Source: Halorussus salinisoli
GTDB taxonomy: Archaea; Halobacteriota; Halobacteria; Halobacteriales; Haladaptataceae
Direction of reading: 5' to 3'
Length of the DNA stretch: 64,000 nucleotides
Assembly: GCA_005239435.1 (NCBI GenBank)
Contig: SZNP01000010.1
Location: 1 to 64,000, forward strand
Shown in pieces: positions 9,587-18,932 of this stretch; the stretch's first letter is position 1; every line of letters starts with the position of its first letter. The notes beneath the pieces were generated by a model that was not told the origin of the DNA, ran no database searches, and saw nothing but the letters and a program-made list of their open reading frames with translations. The position numbers and the translations under genes were made by a program.

Positions 9587-10078
9587 ATGGAGAACCGAAC
9601 GAGACGACGCGTCATCGCCGCTCTCGGAAGCGTGCTTGGCGGGTCGGCGCTCCGGTGGAAACGGGACGCGGAAACGGACACCTTCGGCGCGTGGCTCGTG
9701 GGCGCGAACGAACTCCCGACGGTCGAAACCGACGCCTTCGGGGTCGCTCTCTTCCGAGTCGCCCCCGACGAACGCGCCATCGATTACTGGCTGGTCGTGG
9801 CCGACGTCGAGAACGTAGAGGAGTCCCACGTCCACAAGGGACCGCCGGACTTGAACGGTAACGTCGTCGCGTACCTGTTCGGCCCAGCGCGGGACCCCGT
9901 GACGACGACCGGTCTGCTCGCTTGTGGACGACTGACCGACGAGGACGTGATTTGGCCGCTGACCGACGCGGCCGAGATGATCGAGCAGATGCGCGAGGAG
10001 AACGTCTACGTCAACGTCCACACCACCGAGCATCCGTCGGGCGAAATTCGAGGACAGATCCGCCTACTCGGTGGCTGA
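9587..10078 (+). CDS. CHRD-domain exported protein
   Basis: 163 residues. Arg-rich N-terminus (NRTRRRVIAALGSVLGGSAL) resembles a Tat signal. The rest matches the CHRD domain: ESHVHKGPPDLNGNVVAYLF near residue 82, and the closing motif VNVHTTEHPSGEIRGQ near residues 143-158. CHRD proteins are secreted or cell-surface beta-sandwich proteins of mostly unknown role. The stop lies just before the leaderless promoter of the next gene; on the longer alternative start of that gene the two would overlap. Confidence 0.8.
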   Translation: MENRTRRRVIAALGSVLGGSALRWKRDAETDTFGAWLVGANELPTVETDAFGVALFRVAPDERAIDYWLVVADVENVEESHVHKGPPDLNGNVVAYLFGPARDPVTTTGLLACGRLTDEDVIWPLTDAAEMIEQMREENVYVNVHTTEHPSGEIRGQIRLLGG

Positions 10079-10130
10079 GACCTCGGTGCGGAACGAAATC
10101 GCTTTACGGCGCAGGTTCCATCCACAGGGT

Positions 10131-10589
10131 GTGACTCAGGTCTGTCTCGTCGGTTCCGAGGGCGTGGACCTCCGCACCGAACTGGTCTCGCGGGAGACCG
10201 CCCGCGACGCACTCGCGACCTACGACCTCCGAGAGGAGTACGAGAACTCGCTGACCCTCGAGACCATCAGCCTCGGCTCCGCAGTGGCGCTTCTGAACGA
10301 CCTGAACTGGTATCTCGTTCGGTTCGCCGACGACGCCCTCGTCCTCGAACCGAGCGTGAGCGAGACCGAGTGGCTCTCTCGGAATCTCGCGGAGGCGGTC
10401 CGCGACGGCGCGGTAGACCCCGAGACGACCGACCGGTATCTCAAGGTCTACGGCCTGACCGCCGAGAGCGAACTGGTCGAACCGATGTTCGTGGCACGGC
10501 GCGACGACGGCGAGATACCCGGCTACGACCTCCGGGAGGTCGAGGACACCGTGGTCGTCCGGGTCGCAGAGTCGGAGTTCGGGGACTGA
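10131..10589 (+). CDS. Conserved haloarchaeal hypothetical protein
   Basis: 152 residues from GTG 10131, soluble and acidic, no recognised catalytic motif; it resembles a haloarchaeal domain-of-unknown-function family (DUF5804-like, from memory, unchecked). The GTG start is preferred because CGAAATCGCTTTACGG, a good BRE/TATA-like sequence, lies about 25-35 bp upstream, giving a leaderless transcript. A start at 10071 would add 20 residues and overlap the CHRD gene. A conserved-looking block is SAVALLNDLNWYLVRFADDA. Function unknown. Confidence 0.7.
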   Translation: MTQVCLVGSEGVDLRTELVSRETARDALATYDLREEYENSLTLETISLGSAVALLNDLNWYLVRFADDALVLEPSVSETEWLSRNLAEAVRDGAVDPETTDRYLKVYGLTAESELVEPMFVARRDDGEIPGYDLREVEDTVVVRVAESEFGD

Positions 10590-10610
10590 ACGTCGTTCCG
10601 GAGTCGCTCT

Positions 10611-11645
10611 CTATCGGTCGAACATTCCGGTCGAGAGGTATCGCTCCCCGCTGTCGGGTAACACCGTCACCACGAGCGGGCAGTCGTCGTAGCCGTCGGG
10701 TGCGCCGCCGTCGGACTGGACTTCGGTGGCGGTTCCGGTGGCGGAACTCGCTTCGCCGCCGCCGTCCGAGGAAAGTAGGTCTTCGATTTCGTCGGGAGTC
10801 TCCGGGCAGTCGAGTTCTGGTCGGGCGATGCGCTCGGCGACTCGGGAGGCCGCGACCGACGCCGCGCCCGACGACTGGCCGACCAGAATGCCCTCCTCGC
10901 GGGCGAGTCGGCGGGCCTCGCGTTCGGCGTCCTCCAGCGCCACGGTCTCTACCGAGTCGATGAGGTCGCGGTCCAGCAGGTCGCTGACGAACCCCGGTCC
11001 CATCCCCTGATAGTCGTCGTCGCCAGATTCACCAGTCGAGAGGACCGCGTTGCGCTCGGGTTCGACCGCGACGACGTCCATCTCGGGGAACTCCTCGCGC
11101 AGGCGCGAGGCGGTGCCGGTGATGGTGCCGCCGGTGCCCACGCCCGCGACGAAGGCGTCGATTTCGCGGCCCTCGACCTGTTCGAGTATCTCCTCGGCGG
11201 TTGTCCGGTAGTGGGCTTCGGCGTTCGCCGGGTTCTCGAACTGGCCCATCTGGACGACGCCCTCCTCGTCGGCGAGACGGTCGGCGCGCTCGCGGGCCGC
11301 GTCCATCTCGCCCTCGACCAGTTCGAGGTTCGCGCCGTACGCTGTCAGCAGTTTCCGGCGCTCGGGCGACTTCGATGCAGGCATGACGATGGTGAGGTCG
11401 TAGCCGCGGGCGGCGGCCGCCACCGCGAGACCGATGCCGGTGTTACCACTCGTGGGTTCGACGAGGTGGTCGCCGGGCGATATCTCGCCCGCGCGCTCGG
11501 CGGCCGCTATCATCTCGCGCGCGGGCCGGTCCTTCGCCGACCCGCCGGGGTTGAACGCCTCGACTTTGGCCGCTATCGTCGCTCCCTCGGGGGAAGAGAC
11601 ACTGACGAGCGGTGACCCCACTGCGTCGAGGATTGACTCCTTCAT
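10611..11645 (-). CDS. cysK: Cysteine synthase family PLP enzyme with acidic insertion
   Basis: 344 residues. PLP lysine in NPGGSAKDRPA (K38), the substrate-binding TSGNTGIGLA loop (about 68-77) and the phosphate-binding GTGGTITG loop (about 170). This fits O-acetylserine (or O-phosphoserine) sulfhydrylase, making cysteine. Start ATG 11645 is chosen because family homology begins at once (MKESILDAVGSPLV). Odd feature: about 40 residues of Ser/Gly/Thr/Asp-rich linker (SSDGGGEASSATGTATEV region, about 287-325) interrupt the normally short stretch before the C-terminal VTVLPDSGERYLSTGMF strand. Exact substrate is not decidable from sequence. Confidence 0.88.
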   Translation of the reverse strand: MKESILDAVGSPLVSVSSPEGATIAAKVEAFNPGGSAKDRPAREMIAAAERAGEISPGDHLVEPTSGNTGIGLAVAAAARGYDLTIVMPASKSPERRKLLTAYGANLELVEGEMDAARERADRLADEEGVVQMGQFENPANAEAHYRTTAEEILEQVEGREIDAFVAGVGTGGTITGTASRLREEFPEMDVVAVEPERNAVLSTGESGDDDYQGMGPGFVSDLLDRDLIDSVETVALEDAEREARRLAREEGILVGQSSGAASVAASRVAERIARPELDCPETPDEIEDLLSSDGGGEASSATGTATEVQSDGGAPDGYDDCPLVVTVLPDSGERYLSTGMFDR

Positions 11646-12080
11646 TGCCTCCAGATAGGAACGCGCGGTATAAACGAATGGCGACTGGTGGCAGTACGTG
11701 CCGGGAGTTTCAGACCGCACCGGTTTTCGCGGAGCGTCGGCGGCGACTCTCTCACGTCCTCGTCCGCCCGACGGTTCGCAAAATGGGGGTTTCGACCCCG
11801 GCGCGCGCTGGCGCGACCTCGCTGTTCGAGGTCGCGCCCATGCGCGCGAGGGACGACCGACCGAGCGAAGCGAGCAGGGAGTCGGTTGGGGAGGGTGTGG
11901 TCCGCGGTCGCGGTGCGGGGCCGTGCGGTTCTGATACGCGCTACGGCGTTTCGGATAACGAAAAGCACTTCTAATAAATACACAACCATTTTAAACACAA
12001 CAAAATAGTGCTGTCCCGGTCTCGTCGCAGTCTCCGCCGCGACCCGTGTGACTAAATCAATCGAGCGACAACCACCGGAC
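11646..12080. other. Intergenic region with dispersed GC-rich motif
   Basis: 435 bp between the divergently transcribed cysteine synthase and thioredoxin-like genes. It holds the motif CCCGGCGCGCGCTGGCGCG (from 11797), also found at 15840 and inverted near 63399, plus a block at about 11877-11930 that resembles the intergenic DNA at 63180-63260. The last 120 bp are AT-rich (ACTTCTAATAAATACACAAC near 11968) and contain the likely promoter of the downstream gene. No convincing coding frame. Confidence 0.5.
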
Positions 12081-12452
12081 ATGGAGACGACCGAACCGAA
12101 TCCGACGTGGGACGCCGACGCGCACAGCGAGACCGTAGACGTACTCGAATCCGCGGTCGCCGAAATCGACGTCCGAGTGTGGAGCGCCGACTGGTGTGGC
12201 GACTGTCGCGCCGTGCTTCCGGACTTCTTCGCGGCGCTGGAGGCCGCTGGCGTCCCGAGCGACGAGGTGGAGGTCTACGAGGTAGACGAGAACAAGGACG
12301 GCGAGAAGGTCGAGGAGTACGACGTGTCGCTCATCCCGACCATCGTGGTCGAACGCGGCGACGAGGAGATCGCGCGCTTCGAGGAGAGCGAAGACCGACC
12401 CGCCGCCCAGTACGTCGCCGACCGACTGCTGGATAGCGACGTGATGGTCTGA
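12081..12452 (+). CDS. Thioredoxin-family protein
   Basis: 123 residues with the redox motif WCGDC (cysteines about residues 40 and 43) in SADWCGDCRAVLPDF, and a cis-proline segment SLIPTIVVERG near residue 85. The WCGDC variant differs from classical WCGPC and is common in archaeal thioredoxin-like proteins. Probable disulfide reductase or thiol-disulfide exchanger in the cytoplasm. ATG 12081 is chosen: a TATA-like GACTAAATC lies about 27 bp upstream, making it leaderless, while an in-frame GTG at 12048 would cover that promoter. Confidence 0.85.
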   Translation: METTEPNPTWDADAHSETVDVLESAVAEIDVRVWSADWCGDCRAVLPDFFAALEAAGVPSDEVEVYEVDENKDGEKVEEYDVSLIPTIVVERGDEEIARFEESEDRPAAQYVADRLLDSDVMV

Positions 12453-12598
12453 GGCGCGTCGTATCCGAGTAGCGGACGCCGGCGAGTATGCTATTCGTCC
12501 GCATTCGCTACTGGTCCGCCTCGGTCTACTCGTCGGCCGCGAGGTAGAGGGTTCCGTCCTGCCGGGTAGAATCGTTGGAGAGCGTCGGACGCGGCGTC

Positions 12599-13363
12599 TC
12601 AGAGGGGGAGCCAGTTGGTCGTCAGGTCGTGGCTCGGAACGTGCCAGCGCTCCTCGGCGTGGTGGTCGTGTTTCACGGAGTCCACGGCCCGTACCTCCAC
12701 GACGGCGTCGAACTCGCCCACGAGTCGCTCGACGCGTTCGCTCCCGTACGGTTCGGTCAGAACGTAGTGGCCCATCGCGTCGTAATCGCTGACGTAACCG
12801 GTGATGACCTGTAGACAGCGACTAACTACGTCGTCGTCGTAGTGTTCGAACAGGGCTCCGAGCGAGTCCACCCCGACTCGCAACTGGGTGGGACCGAGAC
12901 TCCCGGCGTGGCGGTTGAACGCCGCCATCGACTCGGCGATTTCCGCCTGCAAGCCCGCGAGTTGGGGGTCCACGACCCGCCGTTCGGAGATGTCGTCGAG
13001 CGTCGGCACTTCGGGCCGGTCGCCAGCGTCCACGACCGACCGCGGCGGCGAGGCGTGGTTGATTATCTCGGTCGTCTCGGTGAACGTTCCGGCCATCTCT
13101 TCGGGGTCGGGTAGGCGCTCGACTACGCTCTGGGGACTCGCGTCGGTGACCGCGAGCAGGCGGTATCGGCGCTCCTCGGTTCCGCCGAGCAGACTCCCGC
13201 TCGTCTCCGTGAACAGGCGGCGCGGTGCGTCGCCGACGACCAGCAGGTTACAGCCGTCGGCTTTCAGTTCCCGAAGCACGTCGAGAAAACGCGTCGCGGC
13301 GTCTGACTCGGTGGCATCGCTCCCGGAGCCGTCACCCCAGTGGCCGGAACTCCCTGCACTCAT
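12599..13363 (-). CDS. RecA/KaiC-like haloarchaeal signalling protein (DUF7504-like)
   Basis: 254 residues. The arrangement recalls degenerate KaiC/RecA-fold proteins common in haloarchaea: an early LKADGCNLLVVGD strand (about residue 33-45) without a proper Walker A, and a later LRVGVDSLGALFEHYDDDVV block (about 160-180) followed by a GHYVLTEPY strand. Such proteins lie near two-component or HTR-type signalling genes; the DUF number is from memory. Promoter with AGTTTATTATACG lies about 25-35 bp upstream. No ATPase residues are obvious, so a binding rather than catalytic role is likely. Confidence 0.65.
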   Translation of the reverse strand: MSAGSSGHWGDGSGSDATESDAATRFLDVLRELKADGCNLLVVGDAPRRLFTETSGSLLGGTEERRYRLLAVTDASPQSVVERLPDPEEMAGTFTETTEIINHASPPRSVVDAGDRPEVPTLDDISERRVVDPQLAGLQAEIAESMAAFNRHAGSLGPTQLRVGVDSLGALFEHYDDDVVSRCLQVITGYVSDYDAMGHYVLTEPYGSERVERLVGEFDAVVEVRAVDSVKHDHHAEERWHVPSHDLTTNWLPL

Positions 13364-13591
13364 TCGCCAAGTGTTTGAAGATGTACGTATAATAAACTTT
13401 CGTACCCGCGGGCGGAAATCTGGCGACGGGCGAGGAGGTCGCGCCCGGGCCGAATACGGTCTCCGGAGCAGACGTCGACCGACCTACGAGTGGAGGGAAC
13501 CGTCTCGACCGACACCGAACCGCTACCTTCCGGGACGAGCGTCTGGAGTGCGGCGGCGACGTGCGAAACGTCGCGGTTACCCCCCGAGTGA

Positions 13592-15745
13592 CTACTCGCC
13601 GTCTTCGGCCCAGTCGAGCGCCTCGGCGAGGTCGGTGTTCGGCGGCGAACAGGTGAAGTTGCGGCAGACGTAGACAGTGGGGTCGTCGTCCCGTTGGTCG
13701 CGTTCAGCCCAAATCGGCGGCGCTTCGCCGAGACCGAGTCGGTCGAGCCACGTCGCTACTTCGTCGTCGGTCTGCGGGCGGCGCGACAGCAGACGAGTCG
13801 GCAGGTAGCGCGCGGCGAGTTCGTCGCGCCACGAGTCGGGCAGGTCGTCGGCGACAACCGTCACCTCCAGCGACCCGCGGGCGTACCGGTCGGCCGCGAG
13901 CGCGAGCGAGGCGTGCTGGAGGGGGTTCGACCGAATCTGCTGGCCTCGGGTTTCGAGGACGCGCTCGGCGACGTCCGCGAAGTCGTCGTCGGTGCGGAAC
14001 TGAGAGAGCGCGAGCAGGGTGTCGGCCGCGACGCCGAGACTGGAGGGCGTCGATTGGTCGTGGGGTTCCTGCGGGCGGGCGACCAGTTCCTCGCCGCTTT
14101 CGGGCGTGAAGTAGATGGTCCCGTCGTCGGCGTCCCAGAACTCGGCCTGAATGGCGTCGGCGAGGTCGAGCGCGAAGCCGAGGTGGTCGGGGTCGCCAGT
14201 GACCTCGTACAGGTTCAGTGCCCCGCGAGCGAGGAAGGCGTAGTCTTCGAGGTAGCCCTCGATAGCTACGTCCCCGTCCTTGAACCGGCGGGACAACTTC
14301 TCTTCAGTCTCGTCCCAGAGGGTCTCACGGACGAATTCGAGCGCGTCCGCGGCGAGGTCGGCCCACCGCTCGCCGTCGTCCAGCACGAGCGCGCCCTCCG
14401 CGAGAGCCGAAATCATCAGGCCGTTCCACCCCGCCAGCACCTTCTCGTCGCGCCGGGGTCGGACGCGCTCGGCGCGCGCCTCGAAGACCTGCTCGCGGGC
14501 GTCTTCGACGGTCTCCTCGACCTCCTGCTCGCTCACGTCGTACTCGTCGGCGAGGTCCGGAATGGACTCGTTGATCGTGAGGACCGTCTTCCCCTCGAAG
14601 TTGCCCGACTCGGTGACGCCGAATCGGTCGCAGAAGAGGTCCGCGGCGGTGTCGTCGCTCACTGCCTCGCGGATTTCGTCGGGCGTCCAGACGTAGAACT
14701 TGCCCTCCTGCCCCTCGCTCTGGGCGTCGAGCGTGCTGTAGAATCCACCTCTTCCCGCCTCTCCCTCTCCTTCCGAGTGGGTCATCTCGCGCTCTACGAA
14801 CTCGAAGGTCCGGCGGGCGGCCTCGGCGTACCGGTCGTCGCCCGTGACCTGATAGCCCGCCAGCATGGCTCGCGGGATTTCGGCGTTGTCGTACAGCATC
14901 TTCTCGAAGTGGGGGACGACCCACTCGCGGTCCACGGTGTAGCGGTGGAACCCGCCGCCGACGTGGTCGAAGATGCCGCCCTCGGCCATCGCCGAGAGCG
15001 CCTCGGCGGCGACTTCGCGGTACTCGTCTGCGGTCTCGTCGTCGCTCGCTCCCTCGGCTGCTCGCAGGAGGAGGTGGACCCGCCCGGCCTGGGGGAACTT
15101 CTGACCGGTGCCGAACCCGCCGTGTTCGCGGTCTGCGCTCCGGACTGCGGCGTCCGCGGCCGAAACGAGGATATCCTCGCCGGGGGCCTCGCCGGGGTCG
15201 GGGACGGACTCGAGTTCGCCCTCGATGGCGTCGGTCCACTGGTCGGCTCGGCGGTCCATCTCCCGGCGGTCCTCGTCGTCGGCCCACGAGTCGGCGATGC
15301 TCGCGAGCAGGTTCCGGAATCCGGGTTGGCCGCGTTTCCCCTCCTTCGGGAAGTAGGTGCCGACGTAGAAGGGTCGGCCGTCGGGCGTGAGCCAGACCGA
15401 GAGGGGCCACCCGCCGCGGCCCGTGACGGCCTGAGCGATGGTCTGATAGATGCTGTCGAGGTCCGGACGCTCCTCGCGGTCCACCTTGATGGGGACGAAG
15501 TTCTCGTTCAGAATCTCGGCGATGCCCTCGTCCTCGAAGCTCTCGTCTTCCATGACGTGACACCAGTGACAGGCCGAGTAGCCGACCGACAGAAAGATAG
15601 GCACCTCGCGCTCGGCGGCGGCGTCGAGCGCCTGCTGGTCCCACGGCTGCCAGTTGACCGGGTTGTCGGCGTGCTGGCGGAGGTACGGGCTCTCCTCCTC
15701 GTCCAAGCGGTTTCGTTCGGTGGGGTCGGCGTCGGGTTCGCTCAC
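13592..15745 (-). CDS. DUF255 thioredoxin-domain protein (YyaL/SSP411 family)
   Basis: 717 residues. N-terminal thioredoxin-like domain with the family hallmark YSACHWCHVMEDESF (about residues 50-64) and VDREERPDLDSIY, followed by an alpha/alpha six-helix barrel-like domain with GGFHRYTVDREWVVPHFEKM (about 270-290) and LAGWNGLMISAL. Ends with RNFTCSPP, another cysteine. Family function is uncertain, perhaps redox or glycan-related. Start: GTG 15745 sits about 30 bp after a good TATA-like GACTTTACG and matches where homology begins (SEPDADPTERNRLDEE); the longer ORF adds 44 low-complexity residues across the promoter. Confidence 0.87.
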   Translation of the reverse strand: MSEPDADPTERNRLDEEESPYLRQHADNPVNWQPWDQQALDAAAEREVPIFLSVGYSACHWCHVMEDESFEDEGIAEILNENFVPIKVDREERPDLDSIYQTIAQAVTGRGGWPLSVWLTPDGRPFYVGTYFPKEGKRGQPGFRNLLASIADSWADDEDRREMDRRADQWTDAIEGELESVPDPGEAPGEDILVSAADAAVRSADREHGGFGTGQKFPQAGRVHLLLRAAEGASDDETADEYREVAAEALSAMAEGGIFDHVGGGFHRYTVDREWVVPHFEKMLYDNAEIPRAMLAGYQVTGDDRYAEAARRTFEFVEREMTHSEGEGEAGRGGFYSTLDAQSEGQEGKFYVWTPDEIREAVSDDTAADLFCDRFGVTESGNFEGKTVLTINESIPDLADEYDVSEQEVEETVEDAREQVFEARAERVRPRRDEKVLAGWNGLMISALAEGALVLDDGERWADLAADALEFVRETLWDETEEKLSRRFKDGDVAIEGYLEDYAFLARGALNLYEVTGDPDHLGFALDLADAIQAEFWDADDGTIYFTPESGEELVARPQEPHDQSTPSSLGVAADTLLALSQFRTDDDFADVAERVLETRGQQIRSNPLQHASLALAADRYARGSLEVTVVADDLPDSWRDELAARYLPTRLLSRRPQTDDEVATWLDRLGLGEAPPIWAERDQRDDDPTVYVCRNFTCSPPNTDLAEALDWAEDGE

Positions 15746-15873
15746 GAGTACGACGAAGGGCTTGAGCGACGTAAAGTCCGGGCTTCGCGGGCGTCGGTTG
15801 TTCGACAGTCCTCCGTCTCGTTCCGCGTTCGACGTTCCACCCGGCGCGCGCTGGCGCGACCGCGTGGGCTTGC

Positions 15874-16329
15874 TCAATCCGAAACCGCTTCCTCCATCCG
15901 GTCGGTGTAGTCCCAGCTATACACCCGCCGAGGACGAATTCGAATCCGGACCTCGTCGCGGTCCTCCGAGAGGAGCCACGTCGCCAGCTCGGAGTCGGTG
16001 CCACCGAGATATCGTTCCAGCAGGTCCCGCAGGACCGACTTTCCCTCGTCGCGCGAAAGGCTGGCACTACCGTTTCCCCGGACGCCGCGGTACGGCGGGT
16101 GGTTGGACGACACCTCGAAGGCGACCTCGGAGTCGTTGCGGAGATACGTCACCACGTCGGCCCGCGCCCACGTCGAACATTCGAAAGTGCCGTCGCGGTA
16201 GCGATACCAGAGCGCGACCATCCAGAGCGACTCGTCCGGCCGGTGACACGCGATTCGGACGGGCACTGCCGCCTCGTCGAGGTAGGATTCGACCTCCGCT
16301 TGCGACCACGTACCCCTGAACTTCGGCAT
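15874..16329 (-). CDS. Pyridoxamine 5'-phosphate oxidase-fold protein
   Basis: 151 residues with a split beta-barrel pattern: RIACHRPDESLWMVALWYRY then GTFECSTWARADVVTYLRND and a VAFEVSSNHPPYRGVRGNG strand-turn, typical of PNPOx-like flavin or F420-binding proteins. Start ATG 16329 gives MPKFRGTWSQAEV, the usual beginning; the 17-codon upstream extension contains a TATA-like GTTATCTACGG. Biochemical role unknown; F420 or FMN binding is an inference from the fold. It lies about 130 bp downstream of the divergent purD promoter region. Confidence 0.75.
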   Translation of the reverse strand: MPKFRGTWSQAEVESYLDEAAVPVRIACHRPDESLWMVALWYRYRDGTFECSTWARADVVTYLRNDSEVAFEVSSNHPPYRGVRGNGSASLSRDEGKSVLRDLLERYLGGTDSELATWLLSEDRDEVRIRIRPRRVYSWDYTDRMEEAVSD

Positions 16330-16533
16330 ACGGTAGGTACCACGCAACCGTAGATAACTCCACGGTCGGTCGTCGGCCAAATCGGAGTCGACCGAATCGG
16401 AATCGGCCAGTGGAATTTGGCACCCCGAGGTCGTTGCCCGGCGGAGCGGAAACTACCGAACGCATCACGTTCTTGCATACTTTTATCGCCGACAAGAGCA
16501 ACCTTTACACTCCCTTGCCTACACGTTCCGGTC

Positions 16534-17874
16534 ATGAGCGAAACAGTCCTGCTGGTCGGCGGCGGCGGCCGCGAACACGCTATCGCCCGTGCGCTGGACG
16601 AGAGCGACGCAGACCTCTACGCCTGCGCAGGCAACCGCAATCCCGGCATCGCGGCGCTCGCCGAGGAATTCGAGACGCTGGAGACGACGAATCCGAAGGC
16701 GGTCGTCTCCTACGCCGAGGACGTTGGCGCGACCCTCGCGGTCGTCGGACCGGAAGGTCCGCTCGCGGCCGGTGTCGCCGACGCGCTCGACGACGCCGGA
16801 GTTTACGCCTTCGGTCCGAACGAAGCCGAGGCCCGCATCGAGACCGACAAGGCCTACCAGCGCCGGTTCATGCGCGAACACGACGTTCCTGGGTGTCCCG
16901 ACTTCGAGACGTTCGACGACGTGGAGGCGGCCTGCGAGTACATCGACGACTACGACGGCGACCTCGCCGTGAAACCGGCGGGGCTGACCGGTGGCAAGGG
17001 CGTCCGAGTCGTCGGCGACCAGGTGACCGAGGAGGAGGCCAAGGAGTACCTCCGCGAGTCGGGCTACGACCGCGTGGTCCTCGAAGAGCGCCTCGTCGGC
17101 GAGGAGTTCACCGTGCAGGCGTTCGTGGCGAACGGCGACCTGCGCGTCACTCCCGCAGTGCAGGACCACAAACGGGCCTACGAGGGCGACGAAGGACCGA
17201 ACACCGGCGGGATGGGAAGCTACAGCGATTCGGGACTCGAACTCCCCTTCATGACGGAGGCCGACTACCACGAGGCCGTGGAAGTCCTCCAGTCCACGGT
17301 CGATGCCCTCTCGGGCTACAAGGGCGTCCTCTACGGCCAGTTCATGCTCACCGCAGACGGCGTGAAGGTCGTGGAGTTCAACGCCCGTTTCGGCGACCCC
17401 GAGGCGATGAACACCCTGCCCGTCCTCAACACCGACTTCCTCGACGTGCTCACCGCGGCCCGCGAGGGCGAGGACCTGCCGGAACTGTCCTTCGCCCCGA
17501 AAGCCACGGTCTGCAAGTACGCCGTCCCCGAGGGCTACCCGACCGACCCGGAGGCCGGCGCGAAGGTCGAGATAGACGAGGAGAGCGTGGCGCGAAGCGT
17601 TACGGAATCGTCGAACGCGGAGACGCGAGACAGCGCCGGAGACGCGCTCCTCTTCTACGCCAGCGTGGACGAGCGCGACGACGGTATCTACACCACCACC
17701 TCCCGCTCGTTCGCCGTGGTCGGGGTCGCCGACACCATCACCCAAGCCGAAGAAATCGCCGAGGACGCCCTCGCGGTCGCCGGCGAGGAGGGTCTCGACG
17801 TGCGCCACGACATCGGCAAACCCGACCTCGTGCAGCGGCGCATCGACCACGTAGCAGCGCTTCGCGGTGAGTAA
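16534..17874 (+). CDS. purD: Phosphoribosylamine--glycine ligase PurD
   Basis: 446 residues, normal for GAR synthetase, the second step of purine synthesis. The N-terminus MSETVLLVGGGGREHAIARAL is the classic PurD start. ATP-grasp elements are clear: KPAGLTGGKGVRVV (about 149-162), GEEFTVQAFV, and GVLYGQFMLTADGVKVVEFNARFGDPE. Start ATG 16534 sits about 27 bp after CAACCTTTACAC, a TATA-like sequence, so the transcript is leaderless or nearly so. A small insertion (RSVTESSNAETRDSAGDA) lies near residue 355. Confidence 0.95.
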   Translation: MSETVLLVGGGGREHAIARALDESDADLYACAGNRNPGIAALAEEFETLETTNPKAVVSYAEDVGATLAVVGPEGPLAAGVADALDDAGVYAFGPNEAEARIETDKAYQRRFMREHDVPGCPDFETFDDVEAACEYIDDYDGDLAVKPAGLTGGKGVRVVGDQVTEEEAKEYLRESGYDRVVLEERLVGEEFTVQAFVANGDLRVTPAVQDHKRAYEGDEGPNTGGMGSYSDSGLELPFMTEADYHEAVEVLQSTVDALSGYKGVLYGQFMLTADGVKVVEFNARFGDPEAMNTLPVLNTDFLDVLTAAREGEDLPELSFAPKATVCKYAVPEGYPTDPEAGAKVEIDEESVARSVTESSNAETRDSAGDALLFYASVDERDDGIYTTTSRSFAVVGVADTITQAEEIAEDALAVAGEEGLDVRHDIGKPDLVQRRIDHVAALRGE

Positions 17875-17978
17875 TCGGCACCTGACCGCGGTTCAGCCAC
17901 GACCTGTTTCTCCCCAACTGCGGCCTGTGTCCTCCCAAGCGACCCATAACAAACCGCGTTCTGGTCGTTTCCGCGTAC

Positions 17979-18329
17979 ATGTTCAAGTCCGAAAACGTAG
18001 CCGAGTCGCTGACGACCGACCAAGCTTTCGACCTGCTCGGCGACGGCCAGCGTCGGCGAGCGTTGGCGGCCCTCCGAGAGTCCGACGGCGCGATGTCGCT
18101 CACCGACCTCGCCGCCGAGACCGTGGCCCGCGTCGAGGACGTGGACCCGTCGGAGGTGACGGCCGACCAGCGGGAGCGAACCGCGACGATGCTCCATCAC
18201 AGCCACCTGCCGCGACTCGAAGACGCCGCAGTCGTGGAGTACGACCCCGCGACCGGGGAAGTCGAACTGACAGGGGTCGCGGTGGACCTGGAACCGTACT
18301 TCGAGGTCATCGAGCGCCAGTACGAGTAG
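17979..18329 (+). CDS. Winged-helix domain protein (haloarchaeal DUF7344-like)
   Basis: 116 residues. QAFDLLGDGQRRRALAALRE followed by MSLTDLAAETVAR is a winged-helix pattern, and MLHHSHLPRLEDAAVVEYD is the recognition and wing region seen in many haloarchaeal stand-alone regulators. Family number is from memory. It probably binds DNA, but targets are unknown. TATA-like CCATAACAAACC about 30 bp upstream of ATG 17979 suggests its own promoter, separate from purD. Confidence 0.75.
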   Translation: MFKSENVAESLTTDQAFDLLGDGQRRRALAALRESDGAMSLTDLAAETVARVEDVDPSEVTADQRERTATMLHHSHLPRLEDAAVVEYDPATGEVELTGVAVDLEPYFEVIERQYE

Positions 18330-18383
18330 GTCGATTCGTCTCGACTAGCTACTTTCAAGGCCGAACCCCACCAAACTCCGCCC

Positions 18384-18932
18384 GTGCCCGACGACACCGA
18401 CGAGACGGACGAGCGAGACTCCGCCAGCACGCTACGCCACGACCGAATCGCGCGCCACGCCACGCCGGGACCGGGCAACTCCCTCCAGTCGTGGACCCGG
18501 GCCAAGAGTCCGCTCCGAGTCGCGCTGAACTACGTCGTCATCGTCCTCGCTCGCATCTCGCCGAGTCTCAGACTCAAGAATCTCCTGCTGCGCTCCATCG
18601 GTGTGACGGTCGGCGAGGGCGTCTCGTGGGGACTCGAATCGACCCCCGACGTGTTCTGGCCCGAACTCGTCACGGTCGAGGACCACGCCATCGTCGGCTA
18701 CGACGCGACGATTCTCTGTCACGAGTTCCTGCAGGACGAGTACCGGACCGGCGAGGTGGTGGTCGGCGAGCGCGCGATGATAGGTGCGGGAGCGATTATC
18801 CTCCCGGGGGTCGAAATCGGCGAGGGTGCGAGCGTAGCCGCCAACTCGCTCGTGACGGAAGACGTGCCGCCCGGCGAGACGGTCGCCGGGGTTCCCGCCG
18901 AACCGATGGGGAGCGAGGAGTCGTCCGACTAA
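18384..18932 (+). CDS. Hexapeptide-repeat acyltransferase
   Basis: 182 residues from GTG 18384. The left-handed beta-helix repeats are clear: IGVTVGEGVSWG, IVGYDATILCHEF, VVVGERAMIGAGAIILPGVEIGEGASVAANSLVTEDVPPGETVAGVPAE (about residues 122-170). Related to CysE, LpxA and MaaT-type O- or N-acetyltransferases; the acceptor is not deducible. A hydrophobic, basic segment (ALNYVVIVLARISPSLRLKNLLL) precedes the repeats and may contact membrane or lipid substrate. Its stop overlaps the stop of the convergent mscS-type gene by about 4 bp. Confidence 0.82.
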   Translation: MPDDTDETDERDSASTLRHDRIARHATPGPGNSLQSWTRAKSPLRVALNYVVIVLARISPSLRLKNLLLRSIGVTVGEGVSWGLESTPDVFWPELVTVEDHAIVGYDATILCHEFLQDEYRTGEVVVGERAMIGAGAIILPGVEIGEGASVAANSLVTEDVPPGETVAGVPAEPMGSEESSD

